From assembly GCF_002632725.1 (NCBI RefSeq), contig NZ_NJAI01000001.1, forward strand, positions 782,077-827,777: a DNA stretch of 45,701 bases, given 5' to 3'. The notes under the pieces are model-generated. The model was not told the origin of the DNA and searched no databases. It saw nothing but the letters and a program-made list of their open reading frames with translations. Made by a program: the position numbers and the translations under genes. This DNA comes from Xenorhabdus hominickii (GTDB lineage: Bacteria > Pseudomonadota > Gammaproteobacteria > Enterobacterales > Enterobacteriaceae). Each line of letters begins with the position of its first letter. Positions within the stretch are counted from its first letter, which is position 1. Positions 26,135 through 36,497 of this stretch are shown piece by piece.

Positions 26135-27226
26135 ATGATTCTCTCGCGTTTGCTGATCCGCGATTTTCGTAATATCGCGAATGCTGACTTACCGTTGGCA
26201 ACTGGATTTAATTTTTTGGTTGGGCCAAATGGCAGCGGTAAAACAAGTATACTGGAAGCCATTTATACATTGGGTCATGGTCGGGCTTTTCGCAGCATTC
26301 AGGCAGGCAGAGTAATCCGCCATGATTGCGAGGAGTTTATTCTTCATGGGCGACTGGATCAGCAATCCCATGAACGTTCCTTGTCAGTGGGCTTAAGCAA
26401 AAACCGCCAAGGTGATAGCAAAGTTAGGATTGATGGCAGTGACGGGCATAGAATTGCTGAGTTAGCAAAAATGCTGCCCATGCAACTGATCACGCCAGAA
26501 GGTTTCACCTTGCTGAATGGTGGTCCTAAATACCGTCGGGCCTTTATTGATTGGGGCTGCTTTCACAATGAGCCGCGCTTTTTTACTGCCTGGGTCAACC
26601 TGAAAAGGCTGCTCAAACAGCGAAATGCGGCATTGCGGCAAGTGACCCGCTACAGCCAGATCCAACATTGGGATCGCGAATTTGCCCCTCTGGCGACTGA
26701 AATAAGTCAATGGCGGGCGGAATATATCGCAGGGATTTCTGAAGATATCGAGAAGACCTGCAAACAGTTTTTACCTGAATTCACACTCAGTATCAGTTTT
26801 CAACAAGGCTGGGACAAAGAGAGTGAATATGCAGAACTGCTCGCGCGGCAATTTGAGCGCGACAGAGCGCTAACCTACACCGCTTCCGGCCCCCATAAAG
26901 CCGATCTGCGGATCAGGGCGGACGGCACACCGGTAGAAGATATGCTTTCCCGCGGTCAGTTGAAATTACTGATGTGTGCGTTGAGGTTAGCACAGGGTGA
27001 ATATTTCACCCGACAGAGCGGGCAAAAATGCCTGTATCTGCTTGATGATTTTGCCTCAGAATTGGATGCCGGCCGTCGTCAGTTGTTAGCCGAGCGTCTA
27101 AAATCTACGCATGCCCAAGTGTTTGTCAGTGCAATTACATTTGGGCAAGTTACAGACATGATTGATGTAAATAGCAGGATGTTTCGCGTAGAACATGGCA
27201 AAATCGAGGTTCAACCACAGGATTAA
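26135..27226 (+). CDS. recF: RecF recombination mediator ATPase
   Basis: RecF with RecO and RecR loads RecA at gaps in damaged DNA. The 363-residue SMC-like ATPase has GPNGSGKTS (Walker A, about 31-39), the signature [14 protein letters not shown] region ([12 protein letters not shown], about 272-283) and a Walker [13 protein letters not shown]. It lies 20 bases after dnaN and 18 before gyrB. Confidence 0.97.
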   Translation: MILSRLLIRDFRNIANADLPLATGFNFLVGPNGSGKTSILEAIYTLGHGRAFRSIQAGRVIRHDCEEFILHGRLDQQSHERSLSVGLSKNRQGDSKVRIDGSDGHRIAELAKMLPMQLITPEGFTLLNGGPKYRRAFIDWGCFHNEPRFFTAWVNLKRLLKQRNAALRQVTRYSQIQHWDREFAPLATEISQWRAEYIAGISEDIEKTCKQFLPEFTLSISFQQGWDKESEYAELLARQFERDRALTYTASGPHKADLRIRADGTPVEDMLSRGQLKLLMCALRLAQGEYFTRQSGQKCLYLLDDFASELDAGRRQLLAERLKSTHAQVFVSAITFGQVTDMIDVNSRMFRVEHGKIEVQPQD

Positions 27227-29659
<2,433 letters not shown>

Positions 29660-29684
29660 TGTTCCTGACTTTATTCAGATAACT

Positions 29685-29745
29685 ACACCTCATAGATTTC
29701 AAGTTGCAGACAACAAATCTGCAACTTGAAAGATGAAGGGTATAT
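29685..29745. repeat. Long palindromic intergenic repeat after gyrB
   Basis: TTTCAAGTTGCAGA (29697-29710) pairs perfectly with TCTGCAACTTGAAA (29718-29731) over a 7-nt loop, and the flanks (ACCTCATAGA to the left, GATGAAGGGT to the right) extend the symmetry imperfectly. I recall elements with the same GTTGCAG...CTGCAAC core and AGATGAAGGGTATA ends as dispersed repeats in Xenorhabdus and Photorhabdus genomes, so this is likely a short copy that also acts as a gyrB terminator. Confidence 0.65.
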
Positions 29746-30137
29746 CCAATAAGCAAACTAAAAAACTATAACAATATATAAATACTGCCTTCATCAAAAA
29801 ATATAATATCTGTAATTTACAAATTTATTCTCTAATAATATTCAATACAATAAAACCTGAACAAATACCTCATTAAAAAATTATTGACAACGCCATACTA
29901 ATGAAGTTAATTAATATACATAAATTGGTTGTAAACTTTAATTTTTTTCTTATTTTATAAACGCCTAACATTTATTTTTATTTGAGAAATTGGTATTTTA
30001 ACTACTCTAATTTATTTTTTCTCGCAATAATAAAATACTAAAAATACCAACTCATTCATCTAATCCGATTTATCGGATGCTGTATCATTATCCATAGAGA
30101 CATTTACATATATAGTAATGCCATTTAGGAGAAGATC
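29746..30137. other. AT-rich upstream region of the orphan gene
   Basis: There is no gene. A consensus TTGACA lies at 29884-29889 but without a good -10 at normal spacing. ATCCGAT-TT-ATCGGAT (30063-30078) is a perfect 7-2-7 inverted repeat 60 bases before the orphan gene and a plausible operator. The ribosome site AGGAG is at about 30127. Confidence 0.5.
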
Positions 30138-30779
30138 ATGCAAAAATTTACTGACCAAACATCCACTTCACCTCATATTATTGACGCTTCTATGGTGAGT
30201 CAAAATGAGCTCTGTCGTATATCTGAAAATGCCGATGCTATTCGTGCTAAGGGGATGGAACTGACCGATTCGTGGGAAGGTGTGATGTTCGCGCTATCTA
30301 ATGAAGAAATTGAAAATATCGCTCTGTCTCTTGATTTCATTCCAGAAGTAGCAAGTAAGATTCACCATGAAATTAAGTCACTCGCCTATGCCAAAATCCA
30401 ATCCCAAACAGGCTCAGAATCACTTGCTACCAAACATACAATGGATATTAGTCTTCTCGCGCTTCGGGGTGTGACAGACTTTGATAATGCTTTATCTCAC
30501 GTTAATGATAATAATCTGGAAAAAATCTTGGATGAAAACCGAGAGACATTCCAGAAAATCCGTAATGCTATTCCCTCTTATGAAGCCCGAATGAATTTTA
30601 AACCCGAAACTGCATCTGCCGTGCTTAAATCTCTAGGTGCAGATATATCACCTGAATTGCTTTATGAAATTTGCCCAAAATACAATATGACATCGGTTAT
30701 AGACCTTGAAAATCGCAGAGGGGTCAGCACTGAGTTTATTCGTTGTGTCACTTTAACATTGGGAACAACGGTTTACTAA
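30138..30779 (+). CDS. Orphan 213-residue protein, function unknown
   Basis: I do not recognise this family. The protein is soluble, mildly acidic and mostly helical in appearance, with no signal peptide, membrane segment or cofactor motif. It has three cysteines (in NELCRIS, YEICPKY and IRCVTL). The gene is probably real: it has a good AGGAG ribosome site, ordinary codon use, a long AT-rich upstream region with a 7-2-7 inverted repeat, and a strong hairpin downstream. It stands alone between gyrB and the convergent asd, in a place where accessory genes are common. A lineage-specific host-interaction or stress protein is possible, but that is a guess. Confidence 0.7.
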   Translation: MQKFTDQTSTSPHIIDASMVSQNELCRISENADAIRAKGMELTDSWEGVMFALSNEEIENIALSLDFIPEVASKIHHEIKSLAYAKIQSQTGSESLATKHTMDISLLALRGVTDFDNALSHVNDNNLEKILDENRETFQKIRNAIPSYEARMNFKPETASAVLKSLGADISPELLYEICPKYNMTSVIDLENRRGVSTEFIRCVTLTLGTTVY

Positions 30780-30898
30780 AAGTATTAACATTATGCTGCC
30801 CTCTATTTTCTTGGGAGCTAACATTCTTGCATCTCTTAAATATACTGGAGAAATAAAATAGTACTTGGACCTTTTCTCCAAACCATGGTGGCTACTGC

Positions 30899-30928
30899 TT
30901 TATAGGAACCTTAACAGGTTCCTATAAA
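30899..30928. terminator. 12-bp perfect hairpin between convergent genes
   Basis: TTTATAGGAACC (30899-30910) pairs with GGTTCCTATAAA (30917-30928) over a 6-nt loop. It lies between the orphan gene and asd, which converge, and is likely a shared terminator although the T-run is part of the stem rather than after it. Confidence 0.55.
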
Positions 30929-31030
30929 ACAAGGTATTCAATGCAGGATAACAAATCTCAAACGCCGCCAATATTTATCACTCTTCTATTCTCTTGGCGA
31001 CCTATTCCAACTATCGTATTCTGAACTTTC

Positions 31031-32137
31031 CTATAGCAAAATGCACAACATTCGGCGCAACGGCTCAGCCGCTCCCCACAGCAACTGATCGCCGACGGTA
31101 AACGCAGATAAATATTCTGGCCCCATATTCAACTTACGCAAACGCCCCACTGGCGTATTCAAAGTGCCTGTCACCGCCGCCGGAGTTAACTCCCGCATCG
31201 TCAGTTCACGATCATTCGGGATAACGCGAACCCAGTCATTATGAGAAGCCAGTAACGTTTCAATTTCATGAATCGGGATATCTTTTTTCAATTTCAGGGT
31301 AAACGCCTGACTGTGGCAGCGCAATGCTCCAATACGGACACACAAGCCATCAATCGGGATCACCTTACTGCCCGTATTCAAGATCTTGTTAGTTTCTGCC
31401 TGGCCTTTCCACTCTTCTCGGCTCTGCCCATTTTCCAGTTGCTTATCAATCCACGGGATCAAACTACCCGCCAAAGGAACGCCAAATTGATCCGTTGGCA
31501 ATGCACCGCTGCGGGTAAAATTCGTTACACGTTTTTCGATATCCAAAATCGCGGAAGCAGGGTTCTGTAACTCCTCAACAACCTGATTGTGCAACATCCC
31601 CATTTGCATCAGCAGCTCACGCATGTGCCGAGCACCACCACCAGAAGCGGCCTGATAGGTTGATACCGACGCCCATTCAATCAAATCATTGGCAAACAAC
31701 CCGCCTAATGACATCAACATCAGACTAACGGTACAATTACCGCCAACAAAGGTTTTGATGCCTTTATTCAAGCTATTCTGAATATGCTGATGGTTAACAG
31801 GATCAAGGATAATGACTGCATCATTATTCATACGCAGGGCAGAAGCAGCATCAATCCAATACCCCTGCCAGCCAGTGGCTCTCAGTTTTGGGTAAATTTC
31901 ATTGGTATAATCCCCGCCCTGACAGCTAATGATAATATCCAGCGCATTCAGAGCTTCAATATCAAAAGCATTCTGTAAGATGCCTGATTTTCCTGCAAAT
32001 TCTGGCCCAGATAACCCGTGTTGAGACGTTGTGAAGAAAACCGGATTTATTTCGTCAAAATCCCTCTCTTCCACCATCCGCTGCATTAATACAGAGCCGA
32101 CCATACCACGCCAGCCGATAAAACCTACACTTTTCAT
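31031..32137 (-). CDS. asd: Aspartate-semialdehyde dehydrogenase
   Basis: Asd reduces aspartyl phosphate to aspartate semialdehyde, the branch point to lysine, diaminopimelate, threonine and methionine. The 368-residue protein starts [20 protein letters not shown] (NADP-binding) and has catalytic Cys135 in [10 protein letters not shown] and the [20 protein letters not shown] end region; it closely follows the E. coli protein throughout. Two ATGs are adjacent (32140 and 32137); I prefer the second, matching the E. coli N-terminus. No lysine riboswitch is visible upstream. Confidence 0.96.
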   Translation of the reverse strand: MKSVGFIGWRGMVGSVLMQRMVEERDFDEINPVFFTTSQHGLSGPEFAGKSGILQNAFDIEALNALDIIISCQGGDYTNEIYPKLRATGWQGYWIDAASALRMNNDAVIILDPVNHQHIQNSLNKGIKTFVGGNCTVSLMLMSLGGLFANDLIEWASVSTYQAASGGGARHMRELLMQMGMLHNQVVEELQNPASAILDIEKRVTNFTRSGALPTDQFGVPLAGSLIPWIDKQLENGQSREEWKGQAETNKILNTGSKVIPIDGLCVRIGALRCHSQAFTLKLKKDIPIHEIETLLASHNDWVRVIPNDRELTMRELTPAAVTGTLNTPVGRLRKLNMGPEYLSAFTVGDQLLWGAAEPLRRMLCILL

Positions 32138-32440
32138 CATATTTACCCTGTCTTAAAAGATGTTTTTCAAACACACCAACATCATTAAAGCTGACAAAAT
32201 ATAGCGAAAGGTGCAAGTACATTTATGAACTATAGCACCAGCATTTCCCAAGCAGTGCATTTGCCATTTTTAAACTATATATTTTTAAACCATATAGCGA
32301 TTTAATAAATTACTCACCCATTCACTCAAAACGAAAAATTAAAAATTAAAAATTAAAAGTAAACAAGCGAAAAAATAACTGAATTAAAGATTGGATCATC
32401 AAATGACTATTTTTATATCAAATGGATAGAAAAAGAGAAT
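32138..32440. other. asd upstream region with A-tract repeats
   Basis: No gene is present. A short tandem array of the heptamer AAAAATT spans about 32334-32355, and TTTTTAAAC occurs twice near 32268-32290. Such phased A-tracts could bend DNA at the asd promoter, but no clear -10/-35 pair stands out. Confidence 0.4.
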
Positions 32441-32467
32441 AAAAAAAACCTACAGTAAAACTGTAGG
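32441..32467 (-). terminator. Intrinsic terminator of the rpmE2-rpmJ2 operon
   Basis: On the minus strand an 8-bp stem (CCTACAGT at 32449-32456 with ACTGTAGG at 32460-32467) with a 3-nt loop is followed by eight T residues (the A-run 32441-32448). It lies 7 bases past the L36B stop. Confidence 0.88.
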
Positions 32468-32474
32468 CTTCTGA

Positions 32475-32618
32475 TCAGCGCTTCTTTTTCTTCCTGCCCT
32501 GAACGGCCTTAAAACGCGGATTGGTTTTACAAATGACATACAACCGACCACGACGATGAACCACTTTACAATCGGGGTGCCGTTGTTTTGCTGTTTTTAG
32601 TGAACTTAATACCTGCAT
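32475..32618 (-). CDS. rpmJ2: Alternative ribosomal protein L36 (type B)
   Basis: The 47-codon gene encodes [20 protein letters not shown] and a C-terminal half ending [15 protein letters not shown], the YkgO-type L36 paralogue. It lacks the full zinc-ribbon ligand set of standard L36 (only two Cys, at 17 and 30) and replaces that protein when zinc is scarce. It follows rpmE2 by 12 bases. Confidence 0.94.
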   Translation of the reverse strand: MQVLSSLKTAKQRHPDCKVVHRRGRLYVICKTNPRFKAVQGRKKKKR

Positions 32619-32630
32619 GTACAATCCTCT

Positions 32631-32885
32631 TTATTTATTGCCCAAAAATCGACCAAATCTTTTCTGGAAACGAGCCATACTCCCTTCCTGCGATAACGCT
32701 CTCTGCTTGCCGGTATAAAAAGGGTGTGATTCCGCTGACACTTCAATCGTGACATAGGGATATTCACTCCCCTCCAACGTAATGGTTTTTTCGGTATAAA
32801 TCGTTGAACCAACTTTAAAATAAGTACCAGCACTAGTGTCATGGAACACGACAGTTCGATAAGTAGGATGAATACCCGATCTCAT
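32631..32885 (-). CDS. rpmE2: Alternative ribosomal protein L31 (type B, zinc-free)
   Basis: This 84-residue L31 has no cysteine at all, so it is the C-minus paralogue that displaces zinc-bearing L31 from ribosomes and frees zinc during starvation. Recognisable parts are [27 protein letters not shown] and the basic RFQKRFGRF end. A Zur box lies 13 bases upstream of the start. It forms an operon with rpmJ2. Confidence 0.95.
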   Translation of the reverse strand: MRSGIHPTYRTVVFHDTSAGTYFKVGSTIYTEKTITLEGSEYPYVTIEVSAESHPFYTGKQRALSQEGSMARFQKRFGRFLGNK

Positions 32886-32898
32886 AAACCCCCCAAAA

Positions 32899-32917
32899 AA
32901 TGTTATAATATAACATT
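32899..32917. promoter_or_regulatory. Zur box controlling rpmE2-rpmJ2
   Basis: AATGTTATA-A-TATAACATT is a perfect 9-1-9 palindrome, the enterobacterial Zur motif (TGTTATAnTATAACA). Repression by zinc-bound Zur would keep the alternative ribosomal proteins off when zinc is plentiful. Confidence 0.9.
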
Positions 32918-33339
32918 ACAGTAACTCAATTTCCTGTTGCTGACAACTCCCGTTTACTACCATTACAATAGTCACCATGGTTAATATATTGAGTTTTAAT
33001 AATAAAAAAATGAACCATTTATCAGGCAATAGCTAAATTGATATGCTTCTATTCCTTACTCATATTACGACATTAGATTTTTCCACTACTAATTTTCACT
33101 TGATGAGAAAATTACTTTATATTTCTCGGTTATTTTGGCACTCACCATTTCATTTCTGCATAAAACTAACAATTATGGGTATGCATAACCAATGACAATG
33201 AGGAATATCCATTAATCAGAGTTATCTAATTATTGCGATATGTTTCAAAAAAGCCCTCTGTTCTGCTATTAAATAATTCTTAAACCTGATTTAATTAAGA
33301 ATTATTTATTAATTATTATCATCTTGAGACAGCATTCTG
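32918..33339. other. Upstream region of the yqiJ-flotillin block with long stem
   Basis: There is no gene. TAAATAATTCTTAA (33270-33283) pairs perfectly with TTAAGAATTATTTA (33295-33308), a 14-bp stem with an 11-nt loop ending 31 bases before yqiJ. It could be an operator or leader structure. The rest is AT-rich and unremarkable. Confidence 0.5.
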
Positions 33340-33966
33340 ATGGCGCTTTTCTTACAAAACTGTTTGGCTTTTCCGGTTGTTATCTTCAGCGGGCTGTTAT
33401 TGATTGTTTTGTTTTATTGGATTTGTGCCGCTTTTGGTTTGCTTGATATTGATATTTTGAATATAGATGCGGATGGTTTCGATGCGTCTTCTCTAGCTGG
33501 TTGGTTAACGAAACTCGGTCTGACAGGAATTCCCATCACCGTTATTATTACGCTGATTACTCTGATTGGCTGGCCACTCAGCTATTTCAGTATGCATTTA
33601 GTACTCCGCTTTATTGAAACAGACGTGCTCCGTTATTTGTTTGGAACAGTTACTTTCTTTGTCGTGAGTTTCCTTGCCCTATTGCTGACATCAATGTTAC
33701 TACGCCCATTACAACCTAAATTGTCCAAACTTAATCGCTCCAACAGTGTCGATAATCTCATTGGCAAAGTAGCCGAAGTCCGCTCTCCCATCGTGACCGA
33801 GCAACGTGGTGAAGCCCTAATGAATAACCACGGCGCCAGTCTGATCTTGCAGATACGGGCACCAGAAAGTGACGGAATTGTTCGTGGCGACCACGTGGTA
33901 CTGATCAGTTATGACCCAGAAACACATAGTTATACCGTAGTTAGTGAAGAAGAATTTAAATTGTGA
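33340..33966 (+). CDS. yqiJ: YqiJ, NfeD-like membrane protein with OB fold
   Basis: The 208-residue protein has three or four membrane segments (about 12-35, 62-80, 100-122) and a C-terminal soluble OB-like domain (about 135-208: LIGKVAEVRSPI, ILQIRAPESDGIVRGDHVVLISYD). This is the YqiJ form of the NfeD group, proteins encoded next to flotillins and thought to anchor or organise them in the membrane. It lies first in a co-directional block with the flotillin gene 171 bases on. Length matches E. coli YqiJ (about 209). Confidence 0.88.
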   Translation: MALFLQNCLAFPVVIFSGLLLIVLFYWICAAFGLLDIDILNIDADGFDASSLAGWLTKLGLTGIPITVIITLITLIGWPLSYFSMHLVLRFIETDVLRYLFGTVTFFVVSFLALLLTSMLLRPLQPKLSKLNRSNSVDNLIGKVAEVRSPIVTEQRGEALMNNHGASLILQIRAPESDGIVRGDHVVLISYDPETHSYTVVSEEEFKL

Positions 33967-34137
33967 TGACTGCTTATTTCTCAAGAAATAGCCTTAAGTC
34001 ACTACAGTAAACATTGCTATCTGACATGCCTCACTCAACATTTCAGTCATGGATGAATAGCTGCTTAAGATCTGGGTTCCCGATACCTTACCCGTTGGCC
34101 CCAACCAAGTTCGCCCCAAAATAAAATGGAGAAATAC

Positions 34138-36330
34138 ATGTCAGATATTGCCATGGCAGATTTCATGCCTTTCTTGATAATCATTGCGACGATAATCATC
34201 GTCATTCTGGGTTTCTTTGGGCTTTTCAAAGCGTTTTATATCAAAGTCCCACAAGGAACGGCGTTAATCGTCAACGATATGTCAGCCCAACCGAAAGTAC
34301 ATTTTACCGGTGCGCTGGTCTATCCGGTGATTTACAAAAAAGAGTTCATGCGCATATCTCTGTTGACGCTGGAAGTCGATCGCCGGGGCAAAGATGGACT
34401 GATCTGTAAAGATAACCTGCGTGCAGACATTACCGTTGCATTCTACCTGCGAGTCAATGAAACCACCGAAGATGTACTCAAAGTGGCAAAATCCATCGGG
34501 GTTGAACGTGCTTCTGACCATAACGCCGTGAACACCTTGTTCAGCGCAAAATTCTCAGAAGCATTAAAAACCGTGGGTAAACAATTTGAACTGTCAAAAT
34601 TGTTTGAAGATCGCCAGAACTTCCGTGATCGCATTGTTGATGTCATCGGTAAAGATCTTAACGGTTATGCGCTGGAAGACGTCGCCATCGACTATCTGGA
34701 ACAAACCCCGAAAAACTCACTAGATCCGAACAATATTTTTGATGCGGAAGGTATTCGTAAAATTACCGAAATCACCGCCATCCATAATATTGAAACCAAC
34801 CAGAAAGAACGCGATCAAGAGCTGGCTATCCAGAAGAAAAACGTGGAAACCCGTGAAGCAAGCCTAGCCTTGGAACGCCAGCAAGCCGATGCAGAGGCCC
34901 GTCAGACACGTGAAATCGAAAGCATCCGTGCACGTGAAACTGCCGAAACCCTGCGGGTAAAAGAAGAAGAACGTCTGAAAGCAGAACAAGCCCGCATCCA
35001 GACTCAACAAGAAATCGAAATTCGCGAAGAAAACCGCCTGCGTGAAGTGGAAGTAGCGCAACAAAACCGCTCTCGCGCCGTCGCCATTGAGATGGAGAAA
35101 GTGATCCGTGCGCAGGAGCTGGAAATTGTTTCCCGTGAGCGTGAAGTCGAACTCCAGCGCATCGAGAAAGAAAAAGCACTGGAAGAAGAGCGCAAGAATA
35201 TCTCCAACGTCATTCGTGAACGTGTTGCGGTAGAAAAAACCGTTGCTCAGGAAGAAGAGCGCATCAAAGAAGTACGCATGATTTCTGAAGCTGACCGCAA
35301 GAAACAAATCACGATTATTGATGCTCAGGCTAAAGCAGAACAAGAACTGGTTCGTCAGGTGAAACAAGCCGAGGCGGATGAAAACAGTGCCAAATTCAAG
35401 GCATTGGAAATCAGCACCATGGCGCAGGCCGAGTTGGAAGCGGCAGCCAAACAGTCAGAAGCGAAAAAACGCATGGCGGAAGGTGTTGAGGCCGAAGAAG
35501 CCGCATTAGGCCTGGCCGAAGCCCGGATCCGCCAAGCCAAGGCAGAAGCAGAAGAGAAAGAAGGTCTGGTACAAGCTAATATCATTGCTGAAAAATTGCT
35601 GGCAGAAGCCCGTGGGACACAAGAAAAAGGTCTGGCTGAAGCTCGTGTACTGGAAGCCCAAGCCCATGCAGCCGAGAAACAAGGTCTTGCCGATGCCAAA
35701 GTGCTGGAAGAGAAATTGGCAGCACAAGCACGTGGTGATGAGCAGCAAGCCCATGCCAAAGAAAAACTGGGTCTGGTGGATGCCAGAGTACTGGAAGAAA
35801 AATTGGTGGCACAAGCCCGTGGTGAAGGCCAACTGGGTGCAGCGCAAGCTGAAGTTATCCGCCAACGCCTGAAAGCAGAAGCAGATGGTCTGACTGACAA
35901 ATTCACAGCTATGGGTAACCTCAACGATACTGCTCGCGATCACGAAGAATTCCGTATGCAGCTTGAGAAAAACTTTGAGCAAGAGATGGCTTCTATTGCA
36001 GCCAACAAAGAGATCGCCAAAGAACAAGCGGAAGTTCTGGCTGCGGCACTCAGCAAAACCAATATTGATATCGTGGGTGGCGATGGCAGCTTCTTCAATA
36101 CCTTCTCCAAAGCGCTAAGTGTGGGCAAGGCAATTAATGGCGTGGTAGACAAAAGCCCTCTGGTAAAAGATGCCGTGCAGAAATTGTTGGCAGGCAAAGG
36201 TGAAAAAGAAGTCGGGGAACAAAAGCTGAACCTCGATTCACTCCTGCAAAACCCAGAAGTACAGTCTTTAGTCAGCATGTTCAGTGCAAGTAATAAAAAG
36301 CCTCAGAGCAAAGACAATACCGAAGCGTAA
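34138..36330 (+). CDS. yqiK: Flotillin-family protein YqiK with extended repeat coiled coil
   Basis: Flotillins form large membrane-bound scaffolds. This 730-residue protein has an N-terminal membrane hairpin (about 8-30), an SPFH/PHB domain (about 35-200) and a very long charged coiled coil (about 205-620), then a C-terminal tail with a GGDGSFFNTFSKALSVGK stretch. Between about 465 and 590 there are tandem repeats of a unit like KGLADAKVLEEKLAAQARG, which makes it much longer than E. coli YqiK (about 553). I chose ATG 34138, with GGAG at the right distance, over the ATG at 34126. It sits between YqiJ and the giant ATPase, so it likely forms the membrane platform for that enzyme. Confidence 0.9.
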   Translation: MSDIAMADFMPFLIIIATIIIVILGFFGLFKAFYIKVPQGTALIVNDMSAQPKVHFTGALVYPVIYKKEFMRISLLTLEVDRRGKDGLICKDNLRADITVAFYLRVNETTEDVLKVAKSIGVERASDHNAVNTLFSAKFSEALKTVGKQFELSKLFEDRQNFRDRIVDVIGKDLNGYALEDVAIDYLEQTPKNSLDPNNIFDAEGIRKITEITAIHNIETNQKERDQELAIQKKNVETREASLALERQQADAEARQTREIESIRARETAETLRVKEEERLKAEQARIQTQQEIEIREENRLREVEVAQQNRSRAVAIEMEKVIRAQELEIVSREREVELQRIEKEKALEEERKNISNVIRERVAVEKTVAQEEERIKEVRMISEADRKKQITIIDAQAKAEQELVRQVKQAEADENSAKFKALEISTMAQAELEAAAKQSEAKKRMAEGVEAEEAALGLAEARIRQAKAEAEEKEGLVQANIIAEKLLAEARGTQEKGLAEARVLEAQAHAAEKQGLADAKVLEEKLAAQARGDEQQAHAKEKLGLVDARVLEEKLVAQARGEGQLGAAQAEVIRQRLKAEADGLTDKFTAMGNLNDTARDHEEFRMQLEKNFEQEMASIAANKEIAKEQAEVLAAALSKTNIDIVGGDGSFFNTFSKALSVGKAINGVVDKSPLVKDAVQKLLAGKGEKEVGEQKLNLDSLLQNPEVQSLVSMFSASNKKPQSKDNTEA

Positions 36331-36343
36331 ATAAGTAACACCC

Positions 36344-36369
36344 ATCCGTCACAGGCAACTGTGACGGAT
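36344..36369. other. 11-bp perfect GC-rich hairpin, possible attenuator
   Basis: ATCCGTCACAG (36344-36354) pairs with CTGTGACGGAT (36359-36369) over a GCAA tetraloop and is followed by CTTTCCCT. It lies 13 bases after the flotillin stop and may partly terminate transcription before the large ATPase gene. Confidence 0.6.
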
Positions 36370-36497
36370 CTTTCCCTGAACTGGCCATACTGGATGCCCT
36401 ACCTCATATAAAATAATCATCCAGCATGTCTGTAAGGTGCCCAAAACCAGAATTAACGTCATTACAATCAATCTTGAGCAAGGAAACGTGATACGCC

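Noticed and set aside
31031..32137. Functional link between asd (lysine pathway) and the lysyl synthetase cassette
   Set aside because: The genes are about 20 kb apart with the conserved dnaA block between them, and asd is an ordinary housekeeping gene.
34826..36027. Several long open frames opposite the flotillin gene
   Set aside because: They result from the repetitive Glu/Ala/Lys/Arg codons of the coiled coil read in reverse, giving Phe/Ser/Leu-rich nonsense.
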